A stretch of DNA of 22,534 nucleotides from contig JBJEJH010000055.1 of the NCBI GenBank assembly GCA_051877855.1, positions 1 to 22,534 on the forward strand, in the 5' to 3' direction. A model generated the notes under the pieces. The model saw only the letters and a list, made by a program, of their open reading frames with translations. It made no database searches and was not told the origin of the DNA. The position numbers were made by a program, and so were the translations under genes. Positions 14,907-22,534 of the stretch are shown here, piece by piece; position 1 is the stretch's first letter, and each line of letters starts with the position of its first letter. This DNA is from MGBC120314 sp051877855. GTDB lineage: Bacteria > Bacillota > Clostridia > Lachnospirales > Lachnospiraceae.

Positions 14907-15764
14907 ATGGAAATAAGAGATATGACAGGACTGGTGCTTGAGGGCGGAGGAATGCGTGGCATCTATACCGCGGGAGTACTGGATGTTTTTATGGACGAGA
15001 AAATGCATTTTGACGGGGTTATCGGTGTATCTGCCGGTGCGATTCATGGTTGTACCTTTGTGGCAGGACAGCGGGGACGAAATCTTCGATACTATAAGAA
15101 ATACTGCAATGACAAGCGTTTTATGAGCTTTCGCAATGTTCTTCTCACCGGGGATATCGCCGGAGAACAATTCTGTTACCACGATCTTCCGGAGCGTTTG
15201 GATCCATTTGACTATGAGTCATTTCTTGCAAATGATACGAAATTCTATGTGACCTGCAGTAATCTAAAGACCGGCAGGGCAGAATATATTCAGCTTAGAG
15301 ATATGAAGGAGGAGATCGATCTTCTTCGTGCTTCAGCATCCCTTCCTTATGTATCCCGGATTGTGCGGACGAAGGGACTGGAACTTCTGGATGGAGGTTG
15401 TACCGACAGTATTCCTGTGGCAGCATTTCGCAATATGGGTTATGAGAAGAGCGTGGTGGTGCTTACAAGACATAGAGGTTATGTGAAACCGGATGAGAAG
15501 AAAGGACTTGGTAAGGTATTCTATGGAAAATATCCGGAGTTTGTGAAGGCTATGGAGAATCGACCAAAGGTTTATAACCGGACGCTAAAGGATATTGAAG
15601 AGTTGGAAAAACAGGGTAAGATTTTTGTAATAGCACCCAGTGAACCGCTACAGATAGGACGATTGGAAAAGGACCCTGAGAAGCTGCAGGAGGTCTATGA
15701 TATCGGTATGAAGGATGCCTTGGAACAGATGGAGGCATTAAAAATATGGATGACGCAAAAATAA
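14907..15764 (+). CDS. Patatin-like phospholipase (RssA/YchK type)
   Basis: A 285-residue cytoplasmic serine acyl hydrolase. The oxyanion loop GGGMRG (LEGGGMRGIYTAGVLDVF) is at the N-terminus, the nucleophile is Ser in GVSAGA (G-x-S-x-G), and the partner Asp is in LLDGGCTDSIPV (D-G-G). These three define the patatin fold; the substrate is a phospholipid or lysophospholipid and is not known. I start at ATG 14907; a TTG at 14901 overlaps the HD-GYP stop by four bases and has better spacing to AAAAGGA, so it remains possible. The tight junction suggests translational coupling with HD-GYP. No clear terminator follows. Confidence 0.9.
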   Translation: MEIRDMTGLVLEGGGMRGIYTAGVLDVFMDEKMHFDGVIGVSAGAIHGCTFVAGQRGRNLRYYKKYCNDKRFMSFRNVLLTGDIAGEQFCYHDLPERLDPFDYESFLANDTKFYVTCSNLKTGRAEYIQLRDMKEEIDLLRASASLPYVSRIVRTKGLELLDGGCTDSIPVAAFRNMGYEKSVVVLTRHRGYVKPDEKKGLGKVFYGKYPEFVKAMENRPKVYNRTLKDIEELEKQGKIFVIAPSEPLQIGRLEKDPEKLQEVYDIGMKDALEQMEALKIWMTQK

Positions 15765-15800
15765 AACGGGATCGTAAACATTAATAAAGTAAAAAAACAT

Positions 15801-15828
15801 TTGCCAAATGGCGATTTTGTATTATAAT
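15801..15828 (+). promoter_or_regulatory. Promoter of the aspartate kinase gene
   Basis: TTGCCA (15801-15806), 16 bases, perfect TATAAT (15823-15828). A small inverted repeat GCCA-AA-TGGC overlaps the -35 and could be an operator. The leader of about 35 bases is too short for a lysine riboswitch. Confidence 0.75.
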
Positions 15829-15868
15829 GATAGCTGATTATTACGTTTTTTGAGAAAGGAATCCAACA

Positions 15869-17188
15869 ATGAAAAAGATTGTTAAATTCGGTGGCAGTTC
15901 TTTAGCCAGCGCTGAACAGTTTAAGAAAGTTGGCAACATTATTCATGCTGACGAGAGCAGAAGATATGTAGTGCCATCTGCACCAGGTAAGAGATTTTCA
16001 AATGATACCAAGGTGACAGACCTGTTATATAAGTGTTATGATGAGGCTGTTGCCGGACAGGATGCATATAAAGAAGTATTGGCAGAAATCAAGTCCAGAT
16101 ACAATGAGATTATAAATGGTCTTGGCTTAGACCTTTCTCTGGATAAGGAATTTGAAGTAATTGATAAGAAATTTACAGAGCGTGCAGGCCGTGATTATGC
16201 GGCATCCCGCGGTGAATATTTAAATGGTATCGTCATGGCAAACTATCTTGGCTATGAATTTATCGATGCTGCAACGGTTATTTTCTTCGATGAGGATGGT
16301 AACTTTGATGCCGATAAGACGGATATGGTATTGTCAAGAAAATTGGCCGACGTGGAAAGAGCTGTTATTCCGGGATTCTATGGTGCATATCCGAATGGAG
16401 AGGTGAAGACTTTCTCCAGAGGTGGTTCCGATGTAACCGGTTCCATTGTTGCCAAGGCTGCTCGTGTTGATTTGTATGAAAACTGGACGGATGTGTCCGG
16501 TTTCCTTACCGCTGATCCTAGAATCGTTGAGAATCCGGAACCAATCAATACGATTACCTATAAGGAACTCCGTGAGCTTTCTTACATGGGCGCAACGGTT
16601 TTGCATGAAGATGCAATCTTCCCGGTAAGACAGGAAGGAATTCCAATCAATATTAAGAACACCAATGCTCCGGAAGATGAGGGAACATTGATTGTGGGTG
16701 ATACATGCAGAAAACCAAAGCATGTTATTACAGGTATTGCAGGTAAGAAGGGATTTACTGCGGTTAATATTGAGAAGGATATGATGAACTCTGAGATCGG
16801 TTTTGGTCGAAAGGTTCTTCAGGTATTTGAAGATTGTGGTATCTCCTTTGAACATGTGCCATCGGGTATCGATACCATGACCGTATTTGTTCATCAGACG
16901 GAGTTTGAGGAGAAGGAACAGAAGGTATTATCCGGTATCAATCGTCTGGCTAAGCCGGACAGCATCGATCTTGAGGCTGATCTTGCGCTGATTGCCGTGG
17001 TTGGTCGTGGTATGAAGGCAAGTCATGGTACTGCTGCAAAGATTTTTGCCGCACTGGCCAAGGCGGACATCAATATCAAGATGATTGATCAGGGCTCCAG
17101 TGAGCTTAATATCATCATCGGTGTTAAGAATGATGACTTTGAGAAGGCAATCCGTTCCATCTATGATATCTTTGTATACGAAGACTAA
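15869..17188 (+). CDS. lysC: Aspartate kinase
   Basis: A 439-residue enzyme that phosphorylates L-aspartate, the committed step to lysine/diaminopimelate, threonine and methionine. The kinase domain opens with KKIVKFGGSSLAS and contains FTERAGRDYAASRGEYLNG, FSRGGSDVTGSIVAKA, and WTDVSGFLTADPRIV, all typical of the aspartokinase fold. The C-terminal part (about 290-439) holds two ACT domains, including LALIAVVGRGM and IKMIDQGSSELNIIIGV, which bind feedback effectors. It is monofunctional; no homoserine dehydrogenase domain is attached. AAAGGAA precedes the ATG and the gene has its own promoter and terminator. Whether lysine, threonine or both inhibit it cannot be read. Confidence 0.95.
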   Translation: MKKIVKFGGSSLASAEQFKKVGNIIHADESRRYVVPSAPGKRFSNDTKVTDLLYKCYDEAVAGQDAYKEVLAEIKSRYNEIINGLGLDLSLDKEFEVIDKKFTERAGRDYAASRGEYLNGIVMANYLGYEFIDAATVIFFDEDGNFDADKTDMVLSRKLADVERAVIPGFYGAYPNGEVKTFSRGGSDVTGSIVAKAARVDLYENWTDVSGFLTADPRIVENPEPINTITYKELRELSYMGATVLHEDAIFPVRQEGIPINIKNTNAPEDEGTLIVGDTCRKPKHVITGIAGKKGFTAVNIEKDMMNSEIGFGRKVLQVFEDCGISFEHVPSGIDTMTVFVHQTEFEEKEQKVLSGINRLAKPDSIDLEADLALIAVVGRGMKASHGTAAKIFAALAKADINIKMIDQGSSELNIIIGVKNDDFEKAIRSIYDIFVYED

Positions 17189-17216
17189 TGATAGAAAATG
17201 ATCGAAATAAGAAATG

Positions 17217-17244
17217 GCTGCACGGTTTTGTGCAGCTATTTTGT
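17217..17244 (+). terminator. Terminator after aspartate kinase
   Basis: GCTGCAC (17217-17223) pairs perfectly with GTGCAGC (17230-17236), loop six bases, then TATTTTGTT. The T-run is broken, so some readthrough into the permease gene is likely. Confidence 0.7.
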
Positions 17245-17303
17245 TGCGCTGTCTCATGGAATCAAAAGGAATATTACGTAGAAAGAAGAAAGGTCGTAAC
17301 ACC

Positions 17304-18608
17304 ATGTATTGTGTTATAGGTATAGCAGTTGCGGTTTGTATTTTGCTGATTTTGACAGTTCTTATCAATCCGAGGATTAAGATTGGTAAGATTCAAATGA
17401 ATATATATTACTGGGTGGCACCTCTGATTGGTGCTATTTTGCTGGTGGCCCTTCATCTGCTGGACTGGGATACTCTGTGGGAGGGACTTACCTCATCCCA
17501 AAGTATTAATCCATTGAAGATACTTACCTTATTTATCTCGATGACAACCCTGTCTATTTTTTTGGATGAAGCAGGATTTTTTTCTTATCTTGCGGGAATT
17601 TCCTTAAAGGCAGCAAGGACGAACCAAGTGAAACTCTTCTGTATCCTGTATGCGTTGGTATCGGTGTTGACCATATTTACCAGTAATGATATTATTATTT
17701 TGACCTTTACTCCCTTTATCTGTTACTTTTCAGGAAAGGCCAAAATTGATCCCATGCCCTATCTATTTGGCGAATTTGTGGCAGCAAATACCTGGAGTAT
17801 GATGCTTATTATCGGAAATCCAACGAATATCTATCTGGCAACGGCGGCAGGCGTGACCTTTGGTTCTTATATCATGACGATGTGGCTTCCTACCATCCTT
17901 GCAGGGTGTACCACATTTCTTTTGCTGCTTGTGATTTTTCGAAAGTCACTGCAGCAGCCCATCCGGGTGGTTGAAGAAAAACGTAGAGTTCCCAATCGTG
18001 GACTTGTGGTTATTGGACTGTTCCATTTGATTTGTTGTACTTTCCTGCTGGTTATATCTTCCTATGTTGGCTTGGAAATGTGGCTTATTACGTTGGGTTT
18101 TGCAGTGAGTCTGTTTATCACAAGCACCGTGTACTTGTGGATTCGTAAAAAGAGAGTGCCTATTGTAACCGATACCTTAAAAAGGGCGCCCTGGGAGTTG
18201 ATTCCATTTGTCCTTTCGATGTTTGTTCTGGTACTTGGACTGGAAAGTTACAGGATTCCGCAAATGGTGTGTACGCTTTTGGGAGAGCATTTTTTGATTA
18301 TCAAATACGGACTGTCCTCTTTTCTGGCAGCAAATGTTATGAATAACATTCCAATGGCAGTTGCATTTAGTTCCATTGCCCGTAACTTACCATGGTCGAA
18401 TATGCTGCCGGCTACCTATGCAAGTATTATCGGCTCCAATCTTGGTGCGTATTTTACACCACTGGGTGCATTGGCCGGAATTATGTGGGCGGGCATATTG
18501 AATCGTATGGGAATTGAGTTCTCCTTTAAAAAATATATCAGTTACGGAGTGCGAATTTCATTTCCTGCCTTGATGGCTGCTTTATTTGGATTGTATATTG
18601 TGTTATAA
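17304..18608 (+). CDS. Ion transporter superfamily permease (ArsB/NhaD/SLC13-like)
   Basis: A 434-residue membrane protein with about eleven hydrophobic helices. The family is suggested by internally repeated transport motifs: TSNDIIILTFTPFI and MLIIGNPTNIYLATAAG in the first half, LAANVMNNIPMAVAFSSIA and GSNLGAYFTPLGALAGIMWA in the second half, as in ArsB and related carriers. Substrate could be an oxyanion, a dicarboxylate or Na+/H+; no arsenic genes are adjacent. I use ATG 17304, where AGAAAGG stands about ten bases upstream and the first helix begins at once; an ATG at 17214 lies in the lysC terminator. LuxS starts 32 bases later, so both may be co-transcribed. Confidence 0.82.
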   Translation: MYCVIGIAVAVCILLILTVLINPRIKIGKIQMNIYYWVAPLIGAILLVALHLLDWDTLWEGLTSSQSINPLKILTLFISMTTLSIFLDEAGFFSYLAGISLKAARTNQVKLFCILYALVSVLTIFTSNDIIILTFTPFICYFSGKAKIDPMPYLFGEFVAANTWSMMLIIGNPTNIYLATAAGVTFGSYIMTMWLPTILAGCTTFLLLLVIFRKSLQQPIRVVEEKRRVPNRGLVVIGLFHLICCTFLLVISSYVGLEMWLITLGFAVSLFITSTVYLWIRKKRVPIVTDTLKRAPWELIPFVLSMFVLVLGLESYRIPQMVCTLLGEHFLIIKYGLSSFLAANVMNNIPMAVAFSSIARNLPWSNMLPATYASIIGSNLGAYFTPLGALAGIMWAGILNRMGIEFSFKKYISYGVRISFPALMAALFGLYIVL

Positions 18609-18640
18609 TAATAAAAATATGAAATTGGAGGATTATTATT

Positions 18641-19120
18641 GTGAATAAGATTGCAAGTTTTACAGTAAATCATATTGACTTATTGACCGGTGTTTATGTG
18701 TCAAGAAGAGACAAAGTAGGTTCTGAGGTAATTACAACATTTGATCTTCGTTTTACCAGACCGAATGTGGAACCGCCGATGGATACGCCGGGTATTCATA
18801 CCATTGAACATCTCGGGGCAACATTTCTTAGAAATCATCCGGTATGGTCTGAAAAAACAATTTATTTTGGACCGATGGGTTGCAGAACCGGGTTTTATGT
18901 GATTTTCGCGGGCGATTTGCAGTCGGAAGATATCCTGCCGGTATTACGGGAGATGGCTCAGTTTGTATTAGATTATGAGGGCGAGATTCCGGGATATTCC
19001 CCAAGAGATTGTGGTAATTATCTGGACAATAATCTTACACTGGCAAAGTTCTATATGAATAAGTATAAGACGGAAGTGTTGGATCATCCTGTAAAGGAAA
19101 GACTTGTTTATCCGGAATAA
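18641..19120 (+). CDS. luxS: S-ribosylhomocysteine lyase LuxS
   Basis: A 159-residue enzyme of the activated methyl cycle that cleaves S-ribosylhomocysteine to homocysteine and the autoinducer-2 precursor DPD. The metal-binding HTIEH motif gives His53 and His57, the third ligand is Cys124 in RDCGNY, and catalytic Cys81 is in GPMGCRTGFY. Length and order match the family. The start is GTG at 18641, with GGAGG (18627-18631) nine bases before it. It may share a transcript with the permease, 32 bases upstream. No pfs or methionine gene is adjacent. A strong terminator follows. Confidence 0.97.
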   Translation: MNKIASFTVNHIDLLTGVYVSRRDKVGSEVITTFDLRFTRPNVEPPMDTPGIHTIEHLGATFLRNHPVWSEKTIYFGPMGCRTGFYVIFAGDLQSEDILPVLREMAQFVLDYEGEIPGYSPRDCGNYLDNNLTLAKFYMNKYKTEVLDHPVKERLVYPE

Positions 19121-19132
19121 TTAAGATATGTA

Positions 19133-19175
19133 GAACCCCCGGCTGCTTAAGATGCGAACCGGGGGTTCCTTTTTA
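19133..19175 (+). terminator. Intrinsic terminator after luxS
   Basis: GAACCCCCGG (19133-19142) pairs perfectly with CCGGGGGTTC (19159-19168), followed by CTTTTTA. It may also help stop glnN transcription coming from the minus strand, but the T-run on that side is poor. Confidence 0.92.
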
Positions 19176-19229
19176 TGAGGTATGATTATGCAGTTATCTA
19201 ATTATGTCTGAGTATGGTTCTTATGTCTA

Positions 19230-21329
19230 TTAGAATAACAAATCACCATAGGTTGGCATTGGCCATGCACTCTTATCAACCAATAATTCAAGAGTATCAA
19301 CAGGAGTTCTAAGAGCATCCATAGCGGCCTTTACTTCGTCTCTGTAGCACTCTGCCTGAGCCTTAGTATCTTCGATTGCCTCTGCCTTAGCACGCACATC
19401 ACTTAAAGCCTTGAGAGCCTTCTTGGTTGCAGAAATCTGTGCAGACACATCAACCAGAAGTTCTGTTTCGGCAGAGATATCAGCAACATCGGATGCCGCC
19501 TTGATCTCATTGATTGAAGCAGCTAATTCTGTAGCGTAAGCGATAACAGCCGGAAGGATTTCCTTCTGTGCCATCTTAATCATTGTCTGAGCTTCTACGT
19601 TGATAACCTTGGTATAGGTCTCGTAAAGTACCTCTGCTCTAAGTTCCAACTCGGTCTTAGACATAATACCGAATTTCTCAAAAAGCTTAACAGCCTTGTC
19701 TGTAACAAGCGACTCTGTAGCAGCTACCATGGACTTAATGTTTGGTAAGCCTCTCTTTTCAGCTTCGGCAACCCACTCATCGGAGTAACCATTTCCGTTG
19801 AACACGATTCTTCTGTGTTCCTTCATATATTCAGCAATTACGCTGTCAACAGGTGTGCCATTTTCGATGGCATCTGCAGCATCACAGAAACTTTCTGCAA
19901 CGATGGTATTAAGAACTGTATTTGGCATTGAGATAGAATCTGCAGAACCAACCATACGGAACTCGAACTTATTACCGGTAAAGGCAAATGGCGATGTTCT
20001 GTTACGATCGGTTGAATCCTTCTCAAGTACAGGAAGTGTGCTGACACCAAGATCAAGCTTACCGCCTTCCAACAATGTATCTGCAACACCCTTTTCACAA
20101 ATCTGATCTACAATGTCACCAAGCTGATCACCAAGGAACATGGAAATGATTGCAGGTGGAGCCTCATTTGCACCTAATCTGTGATCGTTTCCAACATCGG
20201 AAGCGGACTGACGGAGAAGATCTGCATGGGTATCAATAGCCTTCATAATACAAGCAAGTGTTAATAAGAAAAGCTTATTCTGTCTTGGATCCTTGCCCGG
20301 TGAGAGAAGGTTAAGACCGGTATCGGTACCAAGGGACCAGTTGTTGTGCTTACCGGAACCGTTGACACCTGCAAATGGCTTCTCGTGAAGGAGACATGCC
20401 ATATCATACTTATCAGCAACACGCTTCATCACTTCCATAACAATAAGGTTATTATCAACAGCGATGTTTGCGGTAGTATAAACCGGAGCAACCTCGTGCT
20501 GACCCGGAGCAACTTCGTTATGCTGTGTAGTAGCGGTGATACCAAGCTTCCATAATTCATCGTTTAACTCTTTCATGAAAGCGCCGACTTTTTCAGGAAT
20601 AACACCAAAGTACTGGTCTTCCAATTCCTGTCCCTTTGCCGGAGCTGCACCAAATAAGGTACGACCGGTATAAATCAAATCCTTACGCTGTAAGTACTTT
20701 TCCTTATCTACTAAGAAATATTCCTGCTCCGGACCTACGGAAGCAACAACTTTTGTAGCCTCTGTATTTGGATCAAAATACTTTACAAGTCTCATAGCCT
20801 GTTTGCTTACGGCCTCGATAGAACGAAGTAAAGGAGTCTTCTTATCCAAAGATTCTCCGGTGTAAGAACAGAATGCTGTTGGAATACAAAGAATTGTACC
20901 GATAGCGCTCTTCTTTAAGAATGCAGGAGATGTACAATCCCATACAGTATAACCTCTGGCTGCACAGGTATCACGTGTACCGCCGGACGGGAAAGAAGAA
21001 GCATCCGGTTCACCCATCAGCAACTGCTTACCGGTAAACTCAGTAATCATCTTGCCTGAATCATCCGGATGAGAGATGAATGAGTCATGCTTCTCGGCGG
21101 TAAGGCTGACGATGAGTGGCTGGAACCAGTGGGTATAATGTGTAGCACCATTCTCAATTGCCCAATCCTTCATTGCTTCTGCAATAACATCTGCATCGGC
21201 CAGAGACAACTCTGCGCCGTTTGTCATTGTGTTCTTTAAATTCTTGTAAGTGCTCTTTGGTAAACGATCCTTCATTACCTCGTCATTGAAGACATATTCA
21301 CCAAAGATTTTAGTCATATTTGCTTCCAT
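19230..21329 (-). CDS. glnN: Type III glutamine synthetase
   Basis: A 699-residue ATP-dependent enzyme making glutamine from glutamate and ammonia. Type III members are about 700 residues, longer than GlnA (about 450). It opens with TKIFGEYVFNDEVMKDRLP and carries GATHYTHWFQPL, FPSGGTRDTCAARGYT, GPEQEYFLVDK, QHEVAPVY, GSGKHNNWS and RNRTSPFAFTGNKFEFR, the type III signatures. The C-terminal 150 residues are helical and type-specific. I start at ATG 21329 because AAAAGGAGAAGAAGT precedes it; the in-frame ATG at 21419 has no site and the reading frame between would pass through a terminator hairpin. The gene is monocistronic. Its leader is described separately. Confidence 0.95.
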   Translation of the reverse strand: MEANMTKIFGEYVFNDEVMKDRLPKSTYKNLKNTMTNGAELSLADADVIAEAMKDWAIENGATHYTHWFQPLIVSLTAEKHDSFISHPDDSGKMITEFTGKQLLMGEPDASSFPSGGTRDTCAARGYTVWDCTSPAFLKKSAIGTILCIPTAFCSYTGESLDKKTPLLRSIEAVSKQAMRLVKYFDPNTEATKVVASVGPEQEYFLVDKEKYLQRKDLIYTGRTLFGAAPAKGQELEDQYFGVIPEKVGAFMKELNDELWKLGITATTQHNEVAPGQHEVAPVYTTANIAVDNNLIVMEVMKRVADKYDMACLLHEKPFAGVNGSGKHNNWSLGTDTGLNLLSPGKDPRQNKLFLLTLACIMKAIDTHADLLRQSASDVGNDHRLGANEAPPAIISMFLGDQLGDIVDQICEKGVADTLLEGGKLDLGVSTLPVLEKDSTDRNRTSPFAFTGNKFEFRMVGSADSISMPNTVLNTIVAESFCDAADAIENGTPVDSVIAEYMKEHRRIVFNGNGYSDEWVAEAEKRGLPNIKSMVAATESLVTDKAVKLFEKFGIMSKTELELRAEVLYETYTKVINVEAQTMIKMAQKEILPAVIAYATELAASINEIKAASDVADISAETELLVDVSAQISATKKALKALSDVRAKAEAIEDTKAQAECYRDEVKAAMDALRTPVDTLELLVDKSAWPMPTYGDLLF

Positions 21330-21369
21330 ACTTCTTCTCCTTTTCATGTATAAATTTGCATCGTTGGAT

Positions 21370-21407
21370 AAAAAAATAAAGGCGTCCCCTAATAAAGGGA
21401 CGCCTTT
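21370..21407 (-). terminator. Strong intrinsic hairpin in the glnN leader
   Basis: AAAGGCGTCCC and GGGACGCCTTT form an 11-bp stem (21378-21388 with 21397-21407), loop eight bases, followed on the minus strand by TATTTTTTTA. It lies about 40 bases before the glnN start and about 170 bases after the sortase stop. It can end sortase transcripts, but transcripts from both apparent glnN promoters must pass it too. Confidence 0.88.
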
Positions 21408-21444
21408 GTCCTGACTCATGCAGATTTATTATTTGTATGTGACT

Positions 21445-21473
21445 AAGATAAACCATTTCATAATAAAATGCAA
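21445..21473 (-). promoter_or_regulatory. Second candidate glnN promoter (P2)
   Basis: On the minus strand TTGCAT (21468-21473), 17 bases, TATCTT (21445-21450). It lies downstream of P1 and upstream of the leader hairpin. Weaker than P1. Confidence 0.45.
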
Positions 21474-21510
21474 GAGAAATTTATATTTCTTAAAAAAATT
21501 AAGTTAAAAC

Positions 21511-21539
21511 AATATAAACATTAATATTATTAATGTCAA
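21511..21539 (-). promoter_or_regulatory. glnN promoter P1 with a 19-base palindrome
   Basis: On the minus strand a perfect TTGACA (21534-21539), 17-base spacer and TATATT (21511-21516). ACATTAATA-T-TATTAATGT, a perfect 9-1-9 palindrome (21518-21536), covers the spacer and half of the -35, so a bound repressor would block RNA polymerase. It is not the GlnR/TnrA motif (TGTNA-N7-TNACA). Confidence 0.7.
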
Positions 21540-21573
21540 AATGGGAGCCGGATAAGAATCCATCCCTTTGCAC

Positions 21574-22534
21574 TTACTGGTAAATTGTCTCAACACGAAC
21601 CGCCTGCACCACAAATCGAACGGAGTCATCATTGGTACAGGTAGATAATGTGATGGTCTTACTGTCCGCACTTAGCTCTGCATTGGAACTGTGGTAGGAG
21701 AGTTTGGCCATGGAATTAAGGTAAGTTACAAAATCTTCGGAAGAAACGAAATCCGTTGTATAGGTTCCGCCCGGTTCACTGATTGCCGGGGTGGTATGTA
21801 CGGAATAGATTTCGTACTTGTAAATTACATTTCCGGTATAAAAATAGATAAAACGGTTTTCCCCTTCGTTAAAGAAATCCTTGTTCATAAATTTTTTAAG
21901 GTTACCGAACATAGAACCATTCTTCATATTATGTCCGTAAATAACCGTATTTCTGGATTCAATGCCTTCGGTATTGAAACAGTTGATGAAGAGAGTTCCG
22001 CTTTTGCTGGATTCCCCTGTTAAAGTATGGGTCAGATAATGTGAATTATCGGAACCCTGAACCACCGGAAGGAGAATATCGATTGCCGGAATCTGGATGT
22101 ATCCCACGGCATCCGAATTAAGATTTACCAATGCCTGATGGTTATAATTCGTCATCAGAGTAACCTTTTTCTCTCCCGGATTGACGGTATCGGATGAATT
22201 GCCGGCACTCGCCCCCTCACCGGTTGTACTGCCACCCTGTTGTACCGGATCAACGGCGGTAAAAACCTGATCCTCGATATTACTGTAGATCTTATCTGCG
22301 GTCATATAACTGACACAGGATTTGATCAGCATTACCGATGAAAAAATAAACACCAGAAGAGCAGTAAGAAAAACAGCCCGACGGATCATTAATCGTCTTC
22401 TTCGTCTTCTGCGCCTTGCACTTTTAGAACCCGATTTGGATGAATGGGAGGAGCCGGCGGAAGATTTCTTACGCGCCGGACGCTCTTTTAATTCATCATC
22501 AATATCAATAAAATCAATATCATTATCCTTATTA
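21574..22534 (-). CDS. Class B sortase, 5' end outside window
   Basis: At least 319 residues, open to the window edge. Class B features: the catalytic His in VIYGHNMKNGSMF, Cys in TLSTCTND, and Arg in SVRFVVQAV. Sortases are membrane-anchored transpeptidases that attach sorting-signal proteins to the wall or assemble pili. An internal ATG at 22389 starts just before the membrane helix but has no ribosome-binding site; the frame continues upstream through an Asp-rich stretch (DNDIDFIDIDDE), a Ser/Lys-rich stretch and eight consecutive arginines before LMIRRAV. So the protein likely has a cytoplasmic, disordered N-terminal tail, a single helix (about residues 53-74 of the visible part) and an extracellular catalytic domain after a Ser/Gly/Thr linker. 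Substrates are not in the window. Confidence 0.9.
   Translation of the reverse strand, partial: NKDNDIDFIDIDDELKERPARKKSSAGSSHSSKSGSKSARRRRRRRRLMIRRAVFLTALLVFIFSSVMLIKSCVSYMTADKIYSNIEDQVFTAVDPVQQGGSTTGEGASAGNSSDTVNPGEKKVTLMTNYNHQALVNLNSDAVGYIQIPAIDILLPVVQGSDNSHYLTHTLTGESSKSGTLFINCFNTEGIESRNTVIYGHNMKNGSMFGNLKKFMNKDFFNEGENRFIYFYTGNVIYKYEIYSVHTTPAISEPGGTYTTDFVSSEDFVTYLNSMAKLSYHSSNAELSADSKTITLSTCTNDDSVRFVVQAVRVETIYQ

Noticed and set aside
15829..15868. Lysine riboswitch before aspartate kinase
   Set aside because: The leader between the TATAAT and the ATG is about 40 bases, far shorter than a lysine riboswitch.
16334..16894. 186-residue open frame on the minus strand inside lysC
   Set aside because: No ribosome-binding site, no family pattern, and it lies wholly antisense to a clear kinase gene.
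21330..21419. N-terminal extension of glutamine synthetase from ATG 21419
   Set aside because: No ribosome-binding site, and the 30 codons would run through a terminator hairpin; type III enzymes normally start near TKIFGEYVF.

Overview
The window looks like a chromosomal segment of an obligately anaerobic, low-to-middle GC Firmicute, most likely a Lachnospiraceae (Clostridia) species. This rests on the gene types together: a reverse rubrerythrin beside a PerR-type regulator, a type III glutamine synthetase, a class B sortase, a clostridial-type citrate synthase, an Rpn/PD-(D/E)XK-family fragment, strong AGGAGG ribosome-binding sites and TTGACA/TATAAT promoters. The species assignment is inference. 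No rRNA, tRNA, CRISPR array or complete insertion sequence was seen.

Layout. 1-640: the tail of an Rpn-like gene, a small GNAT protein and a terminator. 663-3140: a cytoplasmic GGDEF-EAL protein (cyclase half degenerate, EAL half intact) divergent from a formate/nitrite-family channel. 3156-5638 (minus strand): an amino-acid ABC transporter with a substrate-binding lipoprotein that appears circularly permuted and an ATPase with an extra segment. 5639-6008: an intergenic region with a cluster of DnaA-box sequences. 6009-7211: an RlmD/RlmCD-type RNA methyltransferase. 7212-8402: a compact HTH plus KilA-N operon with two matching operators around its promoter. 8429-9016: an orphan, distantly GNAT-like protein. 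9206-11481: two different MarR-type regulators and citrate synthase. 11554-13459: PerR, reverse rubrerythrin and an NAD-dependent epimerase, with a Fur/PerR-type palindrome at the promoter. 13609-15764: a membrane HD-GYP protein overlapping or abutting a patatin-like lipase. 15869-19120: aspartate kinase, an ArsB/SLC13-like permease and LuxS. 19230-21329 (minus): type III glutamine synthetase behind a leader with tandem promoters, a 19-bp palindrome and a strong intrinsic hairpin. 21574-22534 (minus): a class B sortase whose 5' end runs off the window.

Most genes are housekeeping or signalling functions. Themes are c-di-GMP turnover (two predicted phosphodiesterases of different fold), nitrogen and amino-acid metabolism (ABC importer, aspartate kinase, glutamine synthetase), oxidative-stress defence (PerR/reverse rubrerythrin) and cell-surface or signalling functions (LuxS, sortase). 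The points most worth a second look are the permuted binding protein, the self-contained HTH/KilA-N operon, the DnaA-box cluster outside any obvious origin, and the glnN leader. All functional assignments come from reading motifs by eye; no database search was possible.
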